The notes under the pieces: generated by a model
The model's input: only the letters and a program-made list of their open reading frames with translations
Told to the model about the DNA's origin: nothing
Databases searched by the model: none
Assembly (NCBI GenBank): GCA_016937995.1
Contig: JAFGVM010000037.1
Span: 1 to 64,000 of the forward strand
From: Candidatus Delongbacteria bacterium
GTDB taxonomy: Bacteria > UBA4055
Length of the DNA stretch: 64,000 nucleotides
Direction of reading: 5' to 3'
Translations under genes and position numbers: made by a program
In this document: piece after piece, positions 54,286 to 62,832 of the stretch
Layout: every line of letters starts with the position of its first letter
Numbering within the stretch: position 1 is the stretch's first letter

Positions 54286-54486
54286 TTAACAATGATATTT
54301 TCCCTCAATATAGCGATTGTAAAAAGTTCCTTTTGATCTAGAATTTATAAATCTTTCAAATACTTCTTGCGGAACTCTACAAAAATCATAAGTCCGTCCT
54401 TGTTTAAATGTGATCTTCAATCTCATTATGTCAGGCTCGTAACCAATTTTCCTGATTGCTCTAGATCTAACTGGAATCATTTCCAT
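54286..54486 (-). CDS. KTSC-domain protein
   Basis: 66 residues. Whole protein is a KTSC domain: VRSRAIRKIGYEPDIMRLKITF (S/R-x-I-x-x-IGYD), FKQGRTYDFCRVPQEVFERF (GxxYxYxxVP) and SRSKGTFYNRYI (SKGxxFNxxI). The domain is named after the lysyl-tRNA synthetase C-terminus; stand-alone copies are common in phages and mobile regions and have no proven role. It starts one base after the RloB-like stop and ends 17 bases before the Cap15 gene, so it joins two defence modules. Confidence 0.88.
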   Translation of the reverse strand: MEMIPVRSRAIRKIGYEPDIMRLKITFKQGRTYDFCRVPQEVFERFINSRSKGTFYNRYIEGKYHC

Positions 54487-54487
54487 T

Positions 54488-55084
54488 CTATTTTTTCCCC
54501 ACTATCTTCTCAACCACCTTATAAACCGTACTCCCAGCACTCTTCAACCTCTCCTCAAACGATCCTTTATCCTTATCCTTTGCCCTTTTCACAGCAGCAT
54601 GAATCATTTTATCTGTGATCTGATTTACATCAACACCTTTATCATAATTTGGAAGATATTTCTTAAGCTTCTTTGTACAATCCTTAGAATTCTTAACCCC
54701 TTTCCCATCTTCAAAATGCAGAAGCAACCAATACTCAAACTTAGGATTGCTCAAAGCAAAACCGTAATTCTCTTTCTCCTCTGCCCAATCGTGCAATTGC
54801 TTCAACTGCTTATCAGTCCACTCATCCCTGTCAACAACAAGCCAGGCTTCATCTGTTTCTAAAAGGTTTTCCTCTTTTATATAATCCTTCATTCTCTTTA
54901 AAACACTAAGCGGTGAACTCTTTTTCTTACTTTTAAGACATTTCACTCTGATAATTGAACCTCTATTATCAAAGATCGAGAAATATTCCTGTTCAGTCTT
55001 TTGACCTTCAGTAGAGATGATATAAAGCTTTTTATACCTCCTCGTTCCTGTCTTACGTTTAAACGATCTTCTTTTAGGCGGCAT
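54488..55084 (-). CDS. RloB-like TOPRIM protein (AbiLii/RloB family)
   Basis: 198 residues. Basic N-terminus (RRSFKRKTGTRRYKK), then a TOPRIM-like core: Glu in IISTEGQKTEQEYF, acidic DxD-type VVDRDEW and the region SNPKFEYWLLLHF typical of RloB. ATG 55084 overlaps the preceding stop as TAATG, so translation is coupled to the ATPase. RloB-type proteins are linked to restriction loci and to AbiL abortive infection, where they act with an AAA ATPase; they are predicted nucleases or nucleic-acid binding. Activity has not been shown here. Confidence 0.85.
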   Translation of the reverse strand: MPPKRRSFKRKTGTRRYKKLYIISTEGQKTEQEYFSIFDNRGSIIRVKCLKSKKKSSPLSVLKRMKDYIKEENLLETDEAWLVVDRDEWTDKQLKQLHDWAEEKENYGFALSNPKFEYWLLLHFEDGKGVKNSKDCTKKLKKYLPNYDKGVDVNQITDKMIHAAVKRAKDKDKGSFEERLKSAGSTVYKVVEKIVGKK

Positions 55085-56412
55085 TAACAATTACCTTTTT
55101 TATTTTGCAATGTCTTCTTCAAGTTTATCTTAGGAGTACCACCTAATCTGCCCTGCAGATAGCTTTTTCTGATATCCTTATCGTATCTGATCTCTTTATA
55201 TTCAATAAATGAACGTAAACTTGACATACCTTTCTCATCTCTTTCAGCGATCCACATCTCATCTCTGCGAAGCAGTTCCTGATCCATCAAAAGAAGATCA
55301 TGAGTAGTGAACAACAATTGAGAACGGCTATCCTTGCTACAATTACACAAAAACACTTCGATCAGCTGTTTTGTCAAAGTAGTATGTAAACTTCTGTTCA
55401 CTTCATCTATTATATAGACCTTATTATTTTTAGTCATTGACAGATCCAGAAATGCAGGTAAAAGATCAATTACTCTGAGTGATCCATCTGATTCCTGATG
55501 TAATTCAAACTTTTCTTCATCACCATCCGTTTTGGAATGATATGCAACTAACTTTTTTGCCTGCAATTCATTCTTCTCTCTTGAAATAATATATCTTTCG
55601 TTCGTAACCATTGAATGCAAACGAACCGCTGTGTTTTTTGTAACGTCCTCTCTTAGTTTATTCCTAAGATCTTCCGGTAACGGTATATTTTCAAAAGGAA
55701 AACTGATATATTCAATATGTTTTATGCCTGTATCAAGTGTCGCAAGCATATCATTCATTCTTTTAAACAGAGGATTTTTATCGTCAAGAAACTGTTCATA
55801 TTGGCCAAATCGTGTATCCGGTGCAATAAGTACAAGAGTATATTTGAACCAGTTATAAACAGGTGCAAATGTATTAACATTCTGAGAAACACTGTTAGTT
55901 AAAAATAACTGATTCGCTCTTGTACCTTTAAATGCAAATTGCAACAGTCCATCTTTCGTAAGAGGAATATGCATATTAGCTTTATCTTTCTTTCGATGAT
56001 ACAGCATTTTCTCACTGGTACTTGTAATCTGAACCAGTTTTTCTTCAAGTACTTCTTTTTGAGAAACAGAAAAACTAAATTCATATATTTTTTCATCGAT
56101 CAGCATTTCAAGTTTAAATTTTGACGGCTTTTTAATACTTTGTTTATCAAGTCTGAACGGTTCAGTAAGGATCATACTTTCAGGTCTAGTTCCATCAACT
56201 ACAAAATCTTTTATAAAAGATAGTGCCTGAAACAGATTTGTTTTACCTGATGCATTACCGCCATAAATAGAAGCAACAGGTAAAATTCTTGTCTGATATT
56301 TACTTAATTTCGGTACTCTGTCCCCATGTTGTCTTTCCTTGCTCGCTACCATCGAAAATTCAGAAGATTCTTTAAATGACAACCAGTTCTCCACTTTTAA
56401 ACTTATAAGCAT
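55084..56412 (-). CDS. AAA ATPase (AAA_21/AAA15, AbiLi/RloA-like)
   Basis: 442 residues. ABC/SMC-like ATPase: N-terminal [11 protein letters not shown] (Q-loop strand), Walker [11 protein letters not shown] at about 50, then a long helical insertion, and a C-terminal Walker B with [18 protein letters not shown] and [13 protein letters not shown]. This is the AAA_21 architecture seen in AbiLi, RloA and OLD-like defence ATPases that pair with TOPRIM or RloB partners. First gene of the six-gene defence operon, 40 bases from a consensus promoter. Confidence 0.9.
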   Translation of the reverse strand: MLISLKVENWLSFKESSEFSMVASKERQHGDRVPKLSKYQTRILPVASIYGGNASGKTNLFQALSFIKDFVVDGTRPESMILTEPFRLDKQSIKKPSKFKLEMLIDEKIYEFSFSVSQKEVLEEKLVQITSTSEKMLYHRKKDKANMHIPLTKDGLLQFAFKGTRANQLFLTNSVSQNVNTFAPVYNWFKYTLVLIAPDTRFGQYEQFLDDKNPLFKRMNDMLATLDTGIKHIEYISFPFENIPLPEDLRNKLREDVTKNTAVRLHSMVTNERYIISREKNELQAKKLVAYHSKTDGDEEKFELHQESDGSLRVIDLLPAFLDLSMTKNNKVYIIDEVNRSLHTTLTKQLIEVFLCNCSKDSRSQLLFTTHDLLLMDQELLRRDEMWIAERDEKGMSSLRSFIEYKEIRYDKDIRKSYLQGRLGGTPKINLKKTLQNKKGNC

Positions 56413-56452
56413 TTTTCCAATCCTTTATGTTATTTTTTCTCCCCCAATTTCA

Positions 56453-56481
56453 AAGATACAATATTATTTTTCTTTTGTCAA
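56453..56481 (-). promoter_or_regulatory. consensus promoter of the defence operon
   Basis: TTGACA (56481-56476), 17-base spacer, TATCTT (56458-56453) on the minus strand, about 40 bases before the ATPase start. No operator palindrome is visible over it, which suggests constitutive expression. Confidence 0.75.
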
Positions 56482-56644
56482 TTGTTTAATGAGATTATTT
56501 CTCTTAATTCATTATTTTTATTCAGTCGCATGCCTATTTTACAATACTTTGCAAGCCATACAGCTTTGCGTTCCTCTTATCATATATTTTTCGAACGGTA
56601 TGAGATCAAGTCTTAGTGAGTTAATCGAAGACTTAGACTTGATT

Positions 56645-56982
56645 ATTTTTACTTACTTTGCACTTAACGTAATTTTGGTTACCTGACGAAAGTGACTTTT
56701 GATTGTTGTGCAAAATACATTTCTTGATATTTGGGTAGACATGGATTTTGAAATGAAAAGTACCGGAAGTCCCAAAATTAGCGTTCGTGCTGCCCTTTTC
56801 TTTCCTCCCGATTTATCGGGATTTTGGGCAAGCAAAAGAAAGCTGAAGACATCATTTAATACTCCTAGATACCCGGATCAAGTCCGAGAATGACATTTAT
56901 CCTAGCGGGATATAACTCCCCTAACCACAGGTTTCAACCTGTGGGATAAAAAAAAGGGCGTAATAAATTACACCCCTACATC
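56645..56982. repeat. cluster of dispersed repeats in the 588-base gap 56413-57000
   Basis: Segment 56645-56840 carries GTAACCAAAATTACG-type, AAAGTCACTTTCG and CTTTCTTTTGCTTGCC words on the minus strand and a TCCCGATTTATCGGGA palindrome (56806-56821). A TCAAG-type element follows (56866-56896), then GGGATATAAC with a CACAGG/CCTGTG palindrome (56903-56944), then GGGCGTAA/TTACACCC (about 56955-56976). No gene supported; the open frames over it are repeat-encoded. Confidence 0.65.
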
Positions 56983-57000
56983 AACAATATTTGACCAAAA

Positions 57001-58026
57001 TTACCTTGCAGGTGCAACCAACCCAACTTTCTTATATACCTTCGAAAGTAACTTGTATGCCGAACTCTGTACGTTCGCAGCTCCCTGCTTAAGAATCTGA
57101 TCAAGATATTTTTTATCCTTTAGAAGTTCATCGTGCTTTTCCTTGATAGGTCTGAGAGTCTCAACAACAATTTCAGAAAGGTCTTTCTTAAAATCTCCGT
57201 ATCCAGAATTAACATATTTCTTTTCGATCTCAGAGATCTCTGTATCAGTCAATGTAGAATAAATTGTGAGCAGGTTATTGATCCCGGCTTTTTCAGGATT
57301 ACTTTGATCATATCTGATCTCCATATCTGAATCTGTAACAGCACTTTTGATCTTTTTAGCTGTAATATTAAGATCCTCTGTAAGGATAATAGTTCCTTTA
57401 GGTGATTCAGCGGATTTACTCATTTTATTCTCAGGATGCTGCAGGTCCATTATCCTCGCTCCCTGCTTAGGAATGATAGCTTCCGGAATATTAAAAGTAG
57501 GTGAGTAAGTATAGTTGAATTTTTCAGCAATATCTCTTGACAGTTCAAGATGCTGTTTCTGATCATCTCCGATAGGAATCAGATTTGCATTATATAACAA
57601 TATATCAGCAGCCATTAAGACCGGATAAGCAAAAAGTCCAACATTTATAAATGTTCCTTCCTTTGCAGACTTATCTTTATACTGTGTCATTCTGTTCAAC
57701 TGACCCATTCCGGTCAAAGTGTTCAATATCCAGGTGAGTTCAGTATGTCCTGTAATATGAGACTGAACAAATATATTAGATTTCTCAGGATCCAGACCTA
57801 CAGCAAGATAAAGTGCCAGCATTGAATAAGTTCTTTCCCTCAATTCACTTGGAACCTGAGGAACAGTCAGAGCATGAAGATCAACGATTATATAATTTTT
57901 TGTATAATCCTGATATTTATCCTGCATATTCACAAAATTCTTCATTGCTCCGATATAATTACCCAGAGTCAGATTATTTGTAGGCTGAATACCGCTTAAT
58001 ATTGTTTTCTTTTCTGTATTTTCCAT
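57001..58026 (-). CDS. trpS: tryptophanyl-tRNA synthetase
   Basis: 341 residues. Class I synthetase: the HIGH-type motif is TLGN in PTNNLTLGNYIGAM (E. coli TrpS has TIGN), Trp pocket around LADI/MAADILLYNANLIPIGDDQKQHLELSRD, and KMSKS in NKMSKSAESPKG. C-terminal helical domain LYKVYKKVG. Charges tRNA-Trp. No T-box or trp leader is visible upstream. ATG start. Confidence 0.96.
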   Translation of the reverse strand: MENTEKKTILSGIQPTNNLTLGNYIGAMKNFVNMQDKYQDYTKNYIIVDLHALTVPQVPSELRERTYSMLALYLAVGLDPEKSNIFVQSHITGHTELTWILNTLTGMGQLNRMTQYKDKSAKEGTFINVGLFAYPVLMAADILLYNANLIPIGDDQKQHLELSRDIAEKFNYTYSPTFNIPEAIIPKQGARIMDLQHPENKMSKSAESPKGTIILTEDLNITAKKIKSAVTDSDMEIRYDQSNPEKAGINNLLTIYSTLTDTEISEIEKKYVNSGYGDFKKDLSEIVVETLRPIKEKHDELLKDKKYLDQILKQGAANVQSSAYKLLSKVYKKVGLVAPAR

Positions 58027-58054
58027 AATGTTGTCTTCTATTTTTTATAACGCT

Positions 58055-58103
58055 CTGGGCTTATAGTAATAAGCCCCTACTTCTGACTTCTAACTTCTGA
58101 CTT
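58055..58103. repeat. GGGCTTAT palindrome and TCTGACTTCTAACT words
   Basis: GGCTTATAGTAATAAGCC hairpin followed by CCCTAC, then complement-orientation tandem words of the TCAGAAG family. Confidence 0.7.
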
Positions 58104-58106
58104 AAC

Positions 58107-58919
58107 CTACGGTATCTCCACAGAGCACGAATTGAAAACCGGTCCATCTACACAGGTCAAGAAATATCCGTCTTCCTTTTTCTTTTTCACAGCACATCCC
58201 TGACAAACACCGATACCGCAAGCCATCGGAGTCTCAAGAGATACCTGACAGTAATGATCCATTTCTGTGCAATAATCAGCTACAGCCTTCATCATTGGAC
58301 CAGGTCCTACTACGTATATATTGTAATCATTTATCTTCTTAAGATTGTTGTTTTTTATCTCAGCTTTTAATATATCAAGCACATTACCTTCAAAACCCAA
58401 TGATCCATCATCTGTGGCAACAAAAAGTTTAATATTCTGGTCCATAAAAAAATCTATATCGAAGAAGCCTGATTTATCCCTGTTCCCCCAAATAAGAGTT
58501 ACCTGATCACCTTTTTCAGTAAAATGCTGCATCAGTTTTTTGATCGGAGCAATACCGATACCACCTGCTAATAATAATTTCTCTTTTCCGTTAACCTTTG
58601 TATTAAAACCATTTCCCAAAGGTCCGAGGACATTTATTTTTTTACCTGCTTTGAGCATATCTTTGAGAATATCAGTACCTCTACCCACTACATCGAATAT
58701 TATCTGAAAATCATCTCCTTTAGTGTATGATACTGCGAACGGTCTTCTGAGAACAGGAACCGATTCATCCTTATTGGTCACCTGAATTGTAATGAATTGT
58801 CCGGGTTTTGTATTTTTTGCAATTTCTTTTGATCTTAAAACTGCTTCAATTACATTGTGTTTCAACTCTTTTACTGAAACCACTTCTGCTTGTACTTCAT
58901 GATATTTTGATTCTGTCAT
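58107..58919 (-). CDS. pyrK: dihydroorotate dehydrogenase electron-transfer subunit-like flavoprotein
   Basis: 270 residues. FAD-binding ferredoxin-reductase fold: RRPFAVS FAD motif, LLLAGGIGIAPI NAD-binding motif, and a C-terminal [2Fe-2S] site with C234, C239, C242 and C256 (MACGIGVCQGC ... LTC), the PyrK pattern. Transfers electrons from dihydroorotate dehydrogenase to NAD. No pyrD is nearby, so a related reductase role such as sulfhydrogenase or ferredoxin-NADP reductase subunit is possible. No strong ribosome site at ATG 58919. Confidence 0.82.
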   Translation of the reverse strand: MTESKYHEVQAEVVSVKELKHNVIEAVLRSKEIAKNTKPGQFITIQVTNKDESVPVLRRPFAVSYTKGDDFQIIFDVVGRGTDILKDMLKAGKKINVLGPLGNGFNTKVNGKEKLLLAGGIGIAPIKKLMQHFTEKGDQVTLIWGNRDKSGFFDIDFFMDQNIKLFVATDDGSLGFEGNVLDILKAEIKNNNLKKINDYNIYVVGPGPMMKAVADYCTEMDHYCQVSLETPMACGIGVCQGCAVKKKKEDGYFLTCVDGPVFNSCSVEIP

Positions 58920-58944
58920 TTCGTTAAAACCTTATGATTAAAAT

Positions 58945-59940
58945 TTACTGCTTTTTATATTTTTCCAGATTTATACCGATCTTTTCTAATTTATTATCAT
59001 CAGTTCCACAGACCAAAAGACCGCTTATATTATTTTGTATCAGGAACTTTTTACCTGCTTCTTTTCCCATAACAAACACAGCAGTGGCAAAAGCATCACT
59101 TAAATATGCCTTGTCGGTTATTATTGTTACACTCATTAGATCAGAAACACCGTATCCTGTTTTTGGGTCGATTATATGACAATATCTGGTATCATCCTGA
59201 ATAAAGAATTTTTCATAGTCTCCGGAAGTTGCAACTGCACCATTTTTTACGAAAAGTGTATCTATCAAAGCACCCTGAATTCTCGGATGTCTTATACCTA
59301 TAATTTTTTCTGTCAATGAATTCACCAGAAGATCTCCTCCAGCTTCAACAATATAGTCCTTTATACCGTTTTCATTGAGAAAGGCAGCAACAGAATCCAC
59401 TGAATAACCTTTAGCGATTCCTCCAAGGTCCAGACCACAATTCTTATCAGGAAAATATATAGAATCAATATTGTAACTGATCGCATCAAATGATGATGTC
59501 TTAAGCAAATTTATAAGTTTGATCGGATTCGGCAACTTTGGCTCTGACAAATAATTGAAACCCCATAATTTTATTACAGGTCTTAACGCAATATCAAAAT
59601 TTCTGTCAGTGTAGTTATATAGATTATGTGAAATTTTCAATATTTTCTTTAAAGAACCAGGTACTGACACCTTTTGTTTTGATGCCTCATCATTCAATTT
59701 ATACAATGTTGAGTTCTTATCTTCCGGACTCATTTCATTGTTAAAGTATTTCATTATACTTTCAGAACTATCCAATATTTCATTTACTTTCTCCTTATCA
59801 CTTTCATACATACCGTAAGCAGTGATCGTAACATCAGTAGTAAATTCGACAAAAGATCTGCTGATCTTGATCTTTTCTCCTTTGCTGCAAGACATGATAA
59901 AGACCAAAATCAAGATGTATATTATATATCTGATTTTCAT
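58945..59940 (-). CDS. apbE: FAD:protein FMN transferase (ApbE), lipoprotein
   Basis: 331 residues. Lipoprotein signal FIMSC, so anchored outside the inner membrane. ApbE motifs: LDLGGIAKGYSVD, EAGGDLLV, AVATSGDYE, CHIIDPKTGYG and DAFATAVFVMG. Attaches FMN covalently to Thr in flavoproteins of the Nqr/Rnf type; no such targets are in the window. ATG 59940 has no clear Shine-Dalgarno site. 25 bases upstream of the PyrK-like gene, so likely cotranscribed. Confidence 0.94.
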   Translation of the reverse strand: MKIRYIIYILILVFIMSCSKGEKIKISRSFVEFTTDVTITAYGMYESDKEKVNEILDSSESIMKYFNNEMSPEDKNSTLYKLNDEASKQKVSVPGSLKKILKISHNLYNYTDRNFDIALRPVIKLWGFNYLSEPKLPNPIKLINLLKTSSFDAISYNIDSIYFPDKNCGLDLGGIAKGYSVDSVAAFLNENGIKDYIVEAGGDLLVNSLTEKIIGIRHPRIQGALIDTLFVKNGAVATSGDYEKFFIQDDTRYCHIIDPKTGYGVSDLMSVTIITDKAYLSDAFATAVFVMGKEAGKKFLIQNNISGLLVCGTDDNKLEKIGINLEKYKKQ

Positions 59941-60266
59941 GGCGGGAAGATATCTATATTATAAAATAATAGCAAGAAAAATATTTTGAATAAATGATGA
60001 GAATCTCTCCTGAGTTGTTTTTATCACTGCTCTTATGCATTATCGGGTGAAGTTGTTAGACGTGATGAATCTCGTCTCTAATGGATCCTTGGACATTGGA
60101 TATTCATAGAGGAACGCATTCCTGCATTCGCAACTGTTCACTATCCACTGACCACTAAAAAAACAGTACTTCTGTTTTTTATTTCCCCTTGCCTTAAAAT
60201 AAATATTATATTATCTTCTAATACTATAAATTTAGAGAACTTAATCATAATTTTTGCAGGCAAAAA
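59941..60266. other. 326-base gap with terminator and a palindrome, no gene
   Basis: Divergent region between apbE and panB. Holds an imperfect GGAACGCATTCCTGCATTCG palindrome (60111-60130), the terminator at 60158-60180 and AT-rich promoter-like DNA just before panB. I see nothing coding. Confidence 0.6.
60158..60180. terminator. A/T-flanked hairpin before panB
   Basis: AAAAAACAG-TACTT-CTGTTTTTT, 9-bp stem with T-runs on both strands. It is downstream of no + strand gene in this gap, so it may be a relic or a transcriptional insulator. Confidence 0.6.
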
Positions 60267-61067
60267 ATGGGAAAAAGAAAGACTGTCAAAGAAATCTTCA
60301 AAATGAAGAAAAATGATCAAAAGATCACAATGCTGACCGCTTATGATTATCAGTTCGCAAAGATCATGGACAGATCAGGTATTGATGTGATACTGGTCGG
60401 AGACTCCCTGGGGATGGTATTTCAGGGACACTCGACAACTATACCTGTAACAGTTGACCAGATGATCTATCACACAAAGATAGTCGTTGATTCAACAGAA
60501 AATGCTTTTATCATAGCTGACATGCCTTTCGGAAGCTATCAGGTTTCAGTAGAAAAAGGAGTTGAGAACGCATGCAGGATCATGAAGGAAACAGGTTGCA
60601 ATGCAGTAAAGATCGAAGGTGGGCAGAGAGTGATTCCACTGGTAGAAAAACTTATACTTGCAGGAATCCCGGTATATGGTCATTTGGGTTTAACTCCCCA
60701 GTCTATCAACAAATTCGGCAGCTACAGACTTAGAGCTCAAAAGGAAAAAGAGGCTTATAAGCTGATTGATGATGCAGTATTACTTGAAAAAGCGGGAGTT
60801 TCAGGGATCATTCTTGAAAAGATACCTTCCATACTTGCAAAAGAAGTTACTGAAAAAGTAAAAGTTCCTACTATCGGAATAGGAGCAGGTCCTGATTGTG
60901 ACGGACAGGTTCTGGTAATAACTGATCTGCTGGGAATAGATGAGGATGTAAATTTCAAATTCGTTAGAAAATATGCGAATTTAAATGATATTATTTCAGG
61001 TTCTGTCAAAAATTTTATCTCTGATGTCAAAGAAAAAAAGTTTCCAACAGAAGAAGAGTCCTATTAA
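60267..61067 (+). CDS. panB: 3-methyl-2-oxobutanoate hydroxymethyltransferase
   Basis: 266 residues. First committed step to pantoate: transfers a hydroxymethyl group from 5,10-methylene-tetrahydrofolate to ketoisovalerate. Motifs: LTAYDYQFA, VGDSLGMVFQGHSTT, ADMPFGSY, KIEGG, GHLGLTPQS and GIGAGPDCDGQVLV. Length is normal. Fifteen bases before panC, so cotranscribed. Confidence 0.97.
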   Translation: MGKRKTVKEIFKMKKNDQKITMLTAYDYQFAKIMDRSGIDVILVGDSLGMVFQGHSTTIPVTVDQMIYHTKIVVDSTENAFIIADMPFGSYQVSVEKGVENACRIMKETGCNAVKIEGGQRVIPLVEKLILAGIPVYGHLGLTPQSINKFGSYRLRAQKEKEAYKLIDDAVLLEKAGVSGIILEKIPSILAKEVTEKVKVPTIGIGAGPDCDGQVLVITDLLGIDEDVNFKFVRKYANLNDIISGSVKNFISDVKEKKFPTEEESY

Positions 61068-61082
61068 AAAACCGGAAAACAG

Positions 61083-61925
61083 ATGAAAATTCTTAAGACC
61101 ATATCTGAAGTTAAAGAATACATCAAACCTCTAAAGTTGAAAGATCAAATAATCGGTTTCGTGCCGACTATGGGAGCATTACACGATGGACATATCGCAC
61201 TTGGTGAAGAAGCAAGATATGAATGTGACTGCCTTATCTATTCAATTTTTGTCAATCCTACCCAGTTCGGACCGAATGAGGATCTTGATAAATATCCAAG
61301 GGACCTGGATGGTGATATCGCAAAATTGGAAGCAATTGATGTTGACGCTGTATTTATTCCTGATAGATCAGTGATCTATCCCGAAAATTACAAGACCTAT
61401 GTTAAAGTTGATGAACTTGGTAATATCTTATGCGGTAAAAGCAGAGTTGATCACTTTCAAGGAGTGACCACTGTTGTATCGAAACTCTTTAATATTGTAC
61501 AGTGTGATGAAGCATATTTCGGAAAAAAAGATATACAGCAGTTCATAATACTGAAGAAAATGGTCGAAGATCTTAATATGCCTGTAAAGATGATCTCTGT
61601 GGATACTGTCAGAGAAGATGACGGTCTGGCTAAGAGTAGCAGAAATACTTATCTATCTGCCGATGAAAGAGCTGCCGCACCTGTTCTGTACAGATCTATG
61701 GTCACTGCTAAAAAAAATATCGACCTGTATTTTTCACCCGAAGAGCTTATCGAAGATGTACATACTATGATATCTATGGAACCTCTAGCAAAAATTGAAT
61801 ATATAGAATTGAGAAGATACAACGATCTCTCTGAAGTTGAAGATCTGAGTGAGGAGGGCATTTTACTTATTCTTGCAGTAAGATTCGGGACTACAAGACT
61901 TATTGATAATATGTTACTAAGGTAA
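61083..61925 (+). CDS. panC: pantothenate synthetase
   Basis: 280 residues. ATP-dependent joining of pantoate and beta-alanine. Class I nucleotidyl-transferase motifs PTMGALHDGH (HIGH-type) and FGKKDIQQ, and KSSRNTYLS (KMSKS-type). Completes the pantothenate branch with panB; panD is not in the window. ATG with GGAAA upstream. Confidence 0.97.
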   Translation: MKILKTISEVKEYIKPLKLKDQIIGFVPTMGALHDGHIALGEEARYECDCLIYSIFVNPTQFGPNEDLDKYPRDLDGDIAKLEAIDVDAVFIPDRSVIYPENYKTYVKVDELGNILCGKSRVDHFQGVTTVVSKLFNIVQCDEAYFGKKDIQQFIILKKMVEDLNMPVKMISVDTVREDDGLAKSSRNTYLSADERAAAPVLYRSMVTAKKNIDLYFSPEELIEDVHTMISMEPLAKIEYIELRRYNDLSEVEDLSEEGILLILAVRFGTTRLIDNMLLR

Positions 61926-62008
61926 TGTTAAATTGTAAGGGTGGATTGATATACGCCCCTGCATTCCTTCTCTGGTAGGTATAAAATAATAAAGGAATAA
62001 AACACTAC

Positions 62009-62752
62009 ATGAACAAATTATACACACTTATACTCGCAGCCGGAAAAGGCACAAGAATGAAATCGGATCTGCCGAAGGTCATACATAAGATAGACGGCAA
62101 AGAACTGGTAAAATACGTTATCGAACAGGCTAAAGATGTCGGTTCTGAAGAGATCTGGCTAATAACTGGTCATAAAGGTCATCTTGTTAAAGAAGCAACT
62201 GCCGATGATAATGTTTTTTACGTTGAACAGAAAGAACAGCTTGGTACAGGCCATGCAGTAATGCAGGCTGAAGATAAACTGCAGGGCAAGAACGGTGATG
62301 TACTGATACTATGTGGTGATGTGCCTGTGTTAAAGGGTGAAACCTTAAAAAAATTCAGAGATTTCCATTACTCATCCGGAGCATCCGCAACAGTTATGAC
62401 TACCAGATTTGAAGACCCTTTTGGATATGGAAGGATCATCACAAATAAGGAAGGTGAGATCTTAAAGATAGTTGAACAGAAGGATGCAACTGAAGAGGAA
62501 AAAAAGGTAAAGGAAATAAATTCAGGTGTTTATATCATTGATCTGAAGGATCTTTTCACCTCTCTGGACAGTATTACGTCCGACAATGCGGGAAACGAAT
62601 ATTATCTGACTGATGTTATAGCAATTTTGAAGAATAAAGGCAAAAAAGTATTAACTTATTTGATCAAGGACAATACTGAGATCCTGGGAATAAATACTAT
62701 TGAACAATTGAAAGAGGCAGAAAGTATAATTTTAGCAAGAAAACAGAATTAA
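62009..62752 (+). CDS. GlmU-type uridylyltransferase domain protein (no acetyltransferase half)
   Basis: 247 residues. Nucleotidyltransferase fold of UDP-GlcNAc pyrophosphorylase: LILAAGKGTRMKSDLPKVIH, GTGHAVMQA, CGDVPVL, DPFGYGRII, VEQKDATEEEK, INSGVYI and NEYYLTD. Bifunctional GlmU (about 450 residues) has a C-terminal left-handed beta helix for acetylation, which is missing; the gene ends cleanly after EQLKEAE. Makes UDP-GlcNAc from GlcNAc-1-phosphate; the acetyl step would need another gene. AAGGAAT ribosome site. Confidence 0.88.
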   Translation: MNKLYTLILAAGKGTRMKSDLPKVIHKIDGKELVKYVIEQAKDVGSEEIWLITGHKGHLVKEATADDNVFYVEQKEQLGTGHAVMQAEDKLQGKNGDVLILCGDVPVLKGETLKKFRDFHYSSGASATVMTTRFEDPFGYGRIITNKEGEILKIVEQKDATEEEKKVKEINSGVYIIDLKDLFTSLDSITSDNAGNEYYLTDVIAILKNKGKKVLTYLIKDNTEILGINTIEQLKEAESIILARKQN

Positions 62753-62766
62753 TTAACGTTTTAGTA

Positions 62767-62820
62767 GGGTGTAAAATTTTACACCCGAAATCAAAGATTC
62801 TGGATCAAGTTCAGAATTAC
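62767..62820. repeat. GGGTGTAAAATTTTACACCC palindrome and TCAAG-type element
   Basis: Perfect 20-base palindrome at 62767-62786 followed by a diverged TCAAG-type element (62796-62820). Together they may end transcription of the preceding gene. Confidence 0.7.
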
Positions 62821-62832
62821 GGGAGTAACAAA

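Noticed and set aside
51982-56412. Prophage or integrative element carrying the defence genes
   Set aside because: No integrase, tRNA attachment site or flanking direct repeats are visible; only repeats and housekeeping genes flank it.
56653-56893. Overlapping 60-codon open frames on both strands
   Set aside because: They are encoded by dispersed repeat DNA (TTTGCTTGCC words, TCCCGAT palindrome) and lack ribosome sites.
60158-60180. Riboswitch upstream of panB
   Set aside because: Only a plain A/T-flanked hairpin is present, with no complex conserved fold.
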